From JAWKWH01 sp041397625 (GTDB taxonomy: Bacteria; Pseudomonadota; Alphaproteobacteria; Rhizobiales; Rhizobiaceae), in NCBI GenBank assembly GCA_041397625.1, contig JAWKWH010000002.1, forward strand, positions 248,001 through 312,000: a stretch of 64,000 bases of DNA, given 5' to 3'. A model generated the notes under the pieces. That model was given only the letters and a program-made list of their open reading frames with translations, did no database searches and was not told where the DNA came from. How positions within the stretch are numbered: position 1 is the stretch's first letter; each line of letters starts with the position of its first letter. A program made the position numbers and the translations under genes. This document shows positions 59,397-64,000 of the stretch, in pieces.

Positions 59397-59947
59397 AGAC
59401 CGCGCTCATCGTCATCGACATGCAGAACTCGTTCCTCCACCCCGACGGCGAGAATTTTTATCCCGCCGCCCGCGAGGTGATCGACAACTGCCGGCAGCTG
59501 ATCGAACGGGCGCGCAAATCCGGCACGATTATCGTGCACGTGGCGGACCGGCATCGCGACGGGTTTGAGGATTTCGAGGACCGACGCCTGCCGCGCCACT
59601 GCGTCAGCGGCGGTTTCGACGCCGAATTCTTCGACGGTTTCGGTCCGTCCGGCAGTAAAAACGAGATCGAGATCGTCAAGCGGCGCTTCAGCGCCTTCTT
59701 CGCCACCGAGCTTGCGCTCTTCCTCAACGAACAGGGGGTCCGCCGCGTGATGATCTGCGGCGTGAAGACCAATGTGTGCGTGCGCGCCACCTGCCAGGAT
59801 GCCTTTGCCAACGGATTCGACGTCGTTGTGGTCAGCGACGCCACGAACTCCAATCGCAAGCACCTCGCCGCCGCCTCGCTGGAGGACATCGAGCGCTATC
59901 TGGGCCGGGTGGCTTCCACCGACGAAGCCGGGGAAATGCTGGCATGA
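59393..59947 (+). CDS. Isochorismatase-fold cysteine hydrolase
   Basis: A 184-residue enzyme of the isochorismatase/nicotinamidase/ureidoacrylate amidohydrolase fold. The catalytic triad is D9 (VIDMQNSF), K96 (EIVKRRFSAF) and C129 (KTNVCVRAT), with the cis-peptide region VMICG before it. The fold most often cleaves amide or carbamoyl bonds. In this operon it may hydrolyse a nitrogenous product of base breakdown, which is inference. Start and stop both overlap neighbouring genes by four bases. Confidence 0.88.
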   Translation: MKTALIVIDMQNSFLHPDGENFYPAAREVIDNCRQLIERARKSGTIIVHVADRHRDGFEDFEDRRLPRHCVSGGFDAEFFDGFGPSGSKNEIEIVKRRFSAFFATELALFLNEQGVRRVMICGVKTNVCVRATCQDAFANGFDVVVVSDATNSNRKHLAAASLEDIERYLGRVASTDEAGEMLA

Positions 59948-60789
59948 GCCATCTGGCGGTCACCGGATATGCAAGCCTGGACTACGCATTGGCGCTTTCC
60001 GGCCAGATCGCCGGTGATCGTACGACGCTGATCGATCATCGCGATGCCTCCGACTGGCCGCGCGTCGGCGGATGTCCGGCCTATCTGGCGATGGCGGCGG
60101 CGCGCCAGGGCATGAAGGCAAGCCCGGTAAGCTGGATCGGCGCGGACCATCTCGGCCGCATCTATCTCGACAGCCTGACGAAAGCCGGCGTCGGCACCGA
60201 GGGTGTCGAGCGGCTCGACGAGCCGAAATCGCCGATGTCGGTTCTGGCCTATCAGGCAGACGGCAGTTGCGCCTGCCTGTTCGATCCGGCGTTCACCGGC
60301 AGGGAGGAATTGACCGACAAGCAGCGCGATGTGATCGCCGCGGCCAGTCATCTGTGCGTCTCCGTCGGCCCGCCGCAGATACTTGAACCGGTACTAGCCT
60401 GCCGGACCGCCGATGCGCGGCTTTACTGGGTGCTGAAGAATGACGCCCATGCCTTTCCCGATGCGCTCGCCAGGCGGCTTTCCGCCGAAGCGGACGTGAT
60501 TTTCTGCAGCCGCTCGGAACACCCGATGATCGGCGCGACGGCGAAAGGCGCGGTGATCGTCGAGACGCGCGGCGCCGGCGAAATCCGCATCGAGGCCGGG
60601 ACGAAACGCGCCGTGCTGCAGGTGGAGCCGGTCTCGGTGCACGACACGACCGGCGCCGGCGACAGTTTCGCCGGCGGGTTCATCGCTGCCGAGATGGCCG
60701 GCGAAACCGATCCGGAAGCCGCGGCCCGGGCCGGCGCCGAAGCGGCGCGGACGATGCTGCAGGAACGTTCTGAGAGGGAAAAGCCATGA
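59944..60789 (+). CDS. PfkB/ribokinase-family carbohydrate kinase
   Basis: A 281-residue kinase of the ribokinase fold. Catalytic D240 lies in DTTGAGDSFAGG (234-245, anion hole GAGD). The N-terminal sugar-binding loop has VGGCPAYLAMAAARQG where ribokinase has GGxxxN. Substrates in the family are sugars, sugar phosphates and nucleosides. Given the adjacent phosphorylase, ribose-1-phosphate, a nucleoside or a deoxysugar are candidates. The ATG overlaps the upstream stop; the stop overlaps the phosphorylase start at 60786. Confidence 0.88.
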   Translation: MSHLAVTGYASLDYALALSGQIAGDRTTLIDHRDASDWPRVGGCPAYLAMAAARQGMKASPVSWIGADHLGRIYLDSLTKAGVGTEGVERLDEPKSPMSVLAYQADGSCACLFDPAFTGREELTDKQRDVIAAASHLCVSVGPPQILEPVLACRTADARLYWVLKNDAHAFPDALARRLSAEADVIFCSRSEHPMIGATAKGAVIVETRGAGEIRIEAGTKRAVLQVEPVSVHDTTGAGDSFAGGFIAAEMAGETDPEAAARAGAEAARTMLQERSEREKP

Positions 60790-61523
60790 AAACGGCCTGG
60801 TATCTCGGCCTTGCGGCGAACGAAATCGGCGATCGCGCCATCCTGATCGGCGATCCGGACCGGGTCGACCGCATCGCCGCGCTGCTTGCCGATCCGGTGT
60901 TTCATCCTGTCTCGCGCGGGCTGAGAAGCGTCACCGGCAGCCATGGCGGCAAGCGGATCACGGTTTCCGCCTTCGGCATGGGCGCGCCGATCGCCACGAT
61001 CGTGCTGCACGAGCTTGCCGATCTCGGCGTGCGGCATTTCCTTCGCATCGGCACGGCGATGTATTTCCCGCCGGCGGCCGGCGGCGAGTTCCTGATCAGC
61101 GACACGGCCGTCGGTTACGACGGCACCTCGCCAGCCTATGTCACCGATGGCGGACCCTTTGCGGCGGACAAGGAACTGGTAGCGGCGCTGGAACAGGCTG
61201 CTGCCGCCGCCGGCTGGAAGGCGCGCACCGGCCGCTACGCCACCTTCGACGCGTTTTATCGCGACATGTTCGGAATTGACGAGGAAGGCGCCGCCCGCGC
61301 GACGCAAAACCGCACAATGCTCGCCTCCCAGGAGGTGATGGCTGTCGACATGGAGACGTCGGCACTGCTCGCCGCCGCCCGGGCGCTCGGCGTCGCCTGC
61401 GCGACGCTCTGCCTCGGCACCGTCGACGCGCTGAAGCAAGAGAAGCTGGCGCCGGACGCGCTGGCCAAGGGCGAAGCGCTGCTTTTCGACATCGCGCTGG
61501 CCGGTCTGACAGCCGTCGGCTGA
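60786..61523 (+). CDS. Nucleoside phosphorylase family protein (uridine phosphorylase-like)
   Basis: A 245-residue protein of the PNP_UDP_1 fold. GDPDRVDRI (22-30) is the phosphate-binding loop as in uridine phosphorylase; RIGTA (87-91) and MAVDMETSALL (185-195, with the ribose-binding Glu E190) are conserved. It should split a nucleoside to base plus sugar-1-phosphate; the base specificity cannot be read. It lies in the middle of the operon, overlapping the kinase gene, and 38 bases before the SIS gene. Confidence 0.88.
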   Translation: MKTAWYLGLAANEIGDRAILIGDPDRVDRIAALLADPVFHPVSRGLRSVTGSHGGKRITVSAFGMGAPIATIVLHELADLGVRHFLRIGTAMYFPPAAGGEFLISDTAVGYDGTSPAYVTDGGPFAADKELVAALEQAAAAAGWKARTGRYATFDAFYRDMFGIDEEGAARATQNRTMLASQEVMAVDMETSALLAAARALGVACATLCLGTVDALKQEKLAPDALAKGEALLFDIALAGLTAVG

Positions 61524-61561
61524 GGCCCGGCCCCACCCGAATTGACGTATCAGGAGTGATC

Positions 61562-62329
61562 ATGAGCACTATCGCCAAGACCTATTTCGACACGGTCATC
61601 GAACGGTTGAAGAAAGTCTCCGAGACGCAGGCCGACGCGATCCGCGCCGCCGCGGAGATCTGCGCCACCGCGATCATGAACGACCGGCTGGTGTTCACCT
61701 TCGGCACCGGCCACGGTTCGTTCGCGGCAATGGAGATGTTCCCGCGCACCGGTACGGTGACCGGCTTCCGGCCGATCGTCGAGAGTACGATGATCTCGTT
61801 CCACCGCGTGCTCGGCGACGGCGGCGCACGGCAATACCGCTTTATCCATGGCCGCGAGGGCTATGGCGATGCGATCCTGTCGTCGCACCAGCTTGCCGAT
61901 GGCGATGCGATGCTGATCTTCTCGCATTCCGGCCTGAACGCGGTGACGCTGGACATCGCCGTCGGCGCCAAGGCGCGCGGCATGAAGGTGATCGGCGTCA
62001 CCTCGATCCCCCATTCCTCGTCGACACCGTCGCGCCACTCCTGCGGCAAGCGGCTGTTCGAACTGGCCGACGTGGTGGTCGATACCGGCGTGCCCAAGGG
62101 CGATGCGGGCGTCGAGATCGAGGGGTTGAAATACCGCGTCGGCGCGACCTCGACGTCGATCGCCATCGCCGTCGGCCAGGCGATCAACGCAGCGACCGCC
62201 GAGATCATGATGGCGAACGGCCACGAACCCTTCGTGATGGTGAGCCCCAACACGACGGAGAAGGAAGACGCCAATCGGCAGAACGACCGCAACTATGCCG
62301 AGCTGTGGCGCCGGCTGAAGATGCGCTGA
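61562..62329 (+). CDS. SIS-domain phosphosugar isomerase-like protein
   Basis: A 255-residue single-SIS protein of the 'sugar isomerase domain' group. The phosphosugar-binding loops are FGTGHGSF (47-54) and IFSHSGLNAVT (119-129); GVTSIPHSS and the C-terminal conserved NGHEPFVM follow. SIS domains bind aldose/ketose phosphates. ATG 61562 has AGGAG 5 bases upstream; GTG 61556 does not. It is plausibly an isomerase for the sugar phosphate released by the phosphorylase, not experimentally supported. Confidence 0.85.
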   Translation: MSTIAKTYFDTVIERLKKVSETQADAIRAAAEICATAIMNDRLVFTFGTGHGSFAAMEMFPRTGTVTGFRPIVESTMISFHRVLGDGGARQYRFIHGREGYGDAILSSHQLADGDAMLIFSHSGLNAVTLDIAVGAKARGMKVIGVTSIPHSSSTPSRHSCGKRLFELADVVVDTGVPKGDAGVEIEGLKYRVGATSTSIAIAVGQAINAATAEIMMANGHEPFVMVSPNTTEKEDANRQNDRNYAELWRRLKMR

Positions 62330-62347
62330 TCGACGAGGACCAAGACG

Positions 62348-63799
62348 ATGGACCGCGGAATCTTCATCGATGGCGGCTGGCGGATGCCCGCCGGCCTCGA
62401 ACGTTTCGACATCGCCAATCCGGCGACGGGCGAGCCGGTCGGCTCGACCCTGCTGGCTGACGAGACGACCGTCGATCGGGCGGTTGCGGCGGCCGAGAAG
62501 GCCGCACCGGCGCTTGCCGCGCTTACCGGCGGCGAACGGGCGGCGATCCTGACGCGCGCCGCCGAACTGGTCGAAGCGCGCGTCGACGAGATGGCGATGC
62601 TGCTGACCCGCGAACAGGGCAAACCGGTCTCCGACAACCGCAAGGAAATCCTCTTTGGCGCCAGGGTGCTGCGCTACTATGCCGGCGAGGCCGAACGCCT
62701 CGGCGGAACGCTTCGCCCCGCTTCGGCGCCGGGGATCAAGAACGTCGTCTCCTACTATCCGGCCGGCGTTTCGGCGGCGATCGTGCCGTGGAACTATCCC
62801 GTCGACCTCTACTGCTGGAAGGCGGGCCCGGCGCTCGCAGCCGGGTGCCCGCTGATCGTCAAGTCGCCGCCGGAAACGCCGCTCGCCATCGCCATGCTGG
62901 TTGACTGCCTCAACGAGGCCGGCCTGCCGGCGGGCGGGCTTGCCGACCTGCCAGGCCATGGACCGGTCGCCGGCGCGGCGCTGGCGCGCCATCGTCGGGT
63001 GCGGGTGATCTCGGCCACCGCCTCCATTCCGGCCGGCCAGGACATCATGCGCAACGCCGCCGGCAACCTGAAGAAGGTGGTGCTCGAACTCGGCGGCAAC
63101 GCGCCGCTGATCGTCATGGCCGACGCGGACATGGAGGAAGCCGCGCGCGCCGCCCACCGCCGCGCCTTCTCCAACATGGGCCAGATCTGCATCACCGTGA
63201 ACCGCATCTTCGTCGAGCGCTCCGTGCATCGCGAATTCGCCGATCGGCTGGCGGCGCTGGCCGAGGAGACGGTGCTGGGCGACGGCACCGTACCGGGCAT
63301 CGAATACGGCCCCGTGCTCAACGAGAATGTGATCGAGCGTATCGAGGCGCACAAGAACGACGCGCTTGCCAAGGGAGGGCGGCTTGTCGCCGGCGGCACG
63401 CGCCCCAACGGCGCGACCTACGGCGCCGGCCATTTCTACCGGCCGACCGTCATCGACAATGCGCCGGCCGACAGCCTGCCGATGTCGAGCGAGACCTTCG
63501 GGCCGCTCGCCGCCATGGCCTCCTTCGATACGGTCGGCGAGCTGATCACGCTTGCCAACAGTCTCGAATACGGCCTTGCCGCGTATCTCTACGGCTCAGA
63601 CCTTGAGCGGCTGTGGGGTATCGCCGACCGGCTGGAATTCGGCGGCATCGGCATCAATGTCAACGATGTCAGCGAGTTGCAGGCGCCGTTCGGCGGCTGG
63701 AAGATGAGCGGCATCGGCCGCGAGCTCGGGCCGGAAGGGCTCGACGCCTATCTGGAAGCGAAACTCCTGAAAATGCGGGTGCGCGATCCGCTGTCGTGA
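62348..63799 (+). CDS. NAD(P)-dependent aldehyde dehydrogenase
   Basis: A 483-residue ALDH superfamily enzyme. Catalytic residues: N149 (IVPWNYP), K172 (IVKSPPETP), E247 (LELGG) and nucleophile C281 (NMGQICIT). The Rossmann turn normally FTGS reads ATAS (residues 222-226 region, ISATASIPAG), with the Gly changed to Ala; catalytic residues are kept, so cofactor binding may be altered but activity is probable. It is the last gene of the operon (18 bases after the SIS gene), likely oxidising an aldehyde made from the sugar moiety. A terminator follows. Confidence 0.9.
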   Translation: MDRGIFIDGGWRMPAGLERFDIANPATGEPVGSTLLADETTVDRAVAAAEKAAPALAALTGGERAAILTRAAELVEARVDEMAMLLTREQGKPVSDNRKEILFGARVLRYYAGEAERLGGTLRPASAPGIKNVVSYYPAGVSAAIVPWNYPVDLYCWKAGPALAAGCPLIVKSPPETPLAIAMLVDCLNEAGLPAGGLADLPGHGPVAGAALARHRRVRVISATASIPAGQDIMRNAAGNLKKVVLELGGNAPLIVMADADMEEAARAAHRRAFSNMGQICITVNRIFVERSVHREFADRLAALAEETVLGDGTVPGIEYGPVLNENVIERIEAHKNDALAKGGRLVAGGTRPNGATYGAGHFYRPTVIDNAPADSLPMSSETFGPLAAMASFDTVGELITLANSLEYGLAAYLYGSDLERLWGIADRLEFGGIGINVNDVSELQAPFGGWKMSGIGRELGPEGLDAYLEAKLLKMRVRDPLS

Positions 63800-63830
63800 T
63801 CGCGCGTCTCTCTCCGCGAGGAAGACGTTA

Positions 63831-63861
63831 CCGGCGCCACGCCCGATGGCGCCGGGCTTTT
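63831..63861 (+). terminator. Intrinsic terminator of the catabolic operon
   Basis: Nine-pair perfect stem 63831-63839 / 63847-63855 (CCGGCGCCA against TGGCGCCGG), 7-base loop, followed by GCTTTT. It lies 31 bases after the aldehyde dehydrogenase stop. Confidence 0.8.
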
Positions 63862-63944
63862 CCACCGCGCGCAGATGCGATCTTGCGATGGCGTATGTGA
63901 TGACCTAGTCAGGCGCAACGACAATACCCGACAGTTGCTTCCCG

Positions 63945-64000
63945 ATGATCGATTCGTCCGCAAACCTGCCCTCCGCCGCGCCGCGCGTCAGCGACCCCGA
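63945..64000 (+). CDS. Possible 5' end of a further gene, cut by window edge
   Basis: An open frame from ATG 63945 runs to the edge (18 residues, MIDSSANLPSAAPRVSDP). There is no convincing ribosome-binding site (preceding bases are TTGCTTCCCG), and it is too short to identify. Confidence 0.25.
   Translation, partial: MIDSSANLPSAAPRVSDP

Noticed and set aside
61550..63433. 627-codon minus-strand frame opposite the SIS and aldehyde dehydrogenase genes
   Set aside because: The plus-strand genes carry complete catalytic motifs; the minus frame has none.
1..64000. CRISPR array, prophage or toxin-antitoxin/defence system
   Set aside because: No regularly spaced direct repeats, no phage structural genes, no integrase and no recognisable defence genes were seen in either strand.

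Overview
The window is high-GC, densely packed DNA from an alphaproteobacterium, almost certainly of the order Hyphomicrobiales (Rhizobiales). The evidence is a fused SecDF, the block dgt-argS-SPOR-nagZ-scpA-scpB followed by tatABC-serS-surE-pcm-nlpD-like, an IalB-family protein, a TrmFO-type tRNA methyltransferase and a very large apolipoprotein-like coiled-coil membrane protein resembling the growth pole ring protein (GPR/RgsE) of polar-growing rhizobia. The family or genus cannot be fixed from the sequence alone.

Layout: 1-1.4 kb holds the 3' end of trmFO and a dienoyl-CoA isomerase-like crotonase. 1.4-6 kb (minus strand) is a five-gene membrane operon made of a tandemly duplicated two-gene module (small anchored protein plus sterol desaturase/fatty acid hydroxylase-like di-iron protein) and a DUF4153 membrane protein. 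6-10.3 kb is yajC-secDF followed by homologues of two mitochondrial complex I assembly factors (Mth938/NDUFAF3-like and a motif-less phytoene synthase/NDUFAF6-like protein). 10.4-27.3 kb is envelope and chromosome housekeeping: a DUF815 ATPase, an nlpD-like LysM/LytM lipoprotein, pcm, surE, serS, the Tat translocase, a lone ABC ATPase, ScpAB, NagZ, a SPOR protein, ArgS and Dgt. 27.4-32 kb contains erpA, folP-folB-folK, a DUF922 protease-like protein, a 2Fe-2S ferredoxin, a TylF-type methyltransferase and a small Hpt protein.

32.2-36.7 kb is the GPR-like gene with six tandem 29-residue repeats. It is followed by an intrinsic terminator and a decayed IS1182-type transposase remnant. 37-52.6 kb contains an IalB protein, an orphan YejA-type binding protein, a FrnE-type DsbA protein, sdhE-mfd, recG, a DUF502 protein, glmU and glmS, an EamA transporter and ccdA. 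A tRNA-Lys(TTT) with a good promoter sits at 52.8 kb and marks the right edge of the core-gene region.

Right of the tRNA, 52.9-63.8 kb is one catabolic locus. A divergent TIM-barrel sugar isomerase faces a GntR/UTRA regulator across a palindromic operator candidate. Downstream of the regulator lie a BMP-type ABC importer (binding protein, double ATPase, two permeases), an isochorismatase-fold hydrolase, a PfkB kinase, a nucleoside phosphorylase, a SIS-domain sugar isomerase and an aldehyde dehydrogenase, closed by a terminator. The most economical reading is uptake and phosphorolytic breakdown of a nucleoside or nucleoside-like compound, with a private route for the released sugar phosphate. 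This locus and the duplicated hydroxylase module are the best candidates for undescribed biology here.
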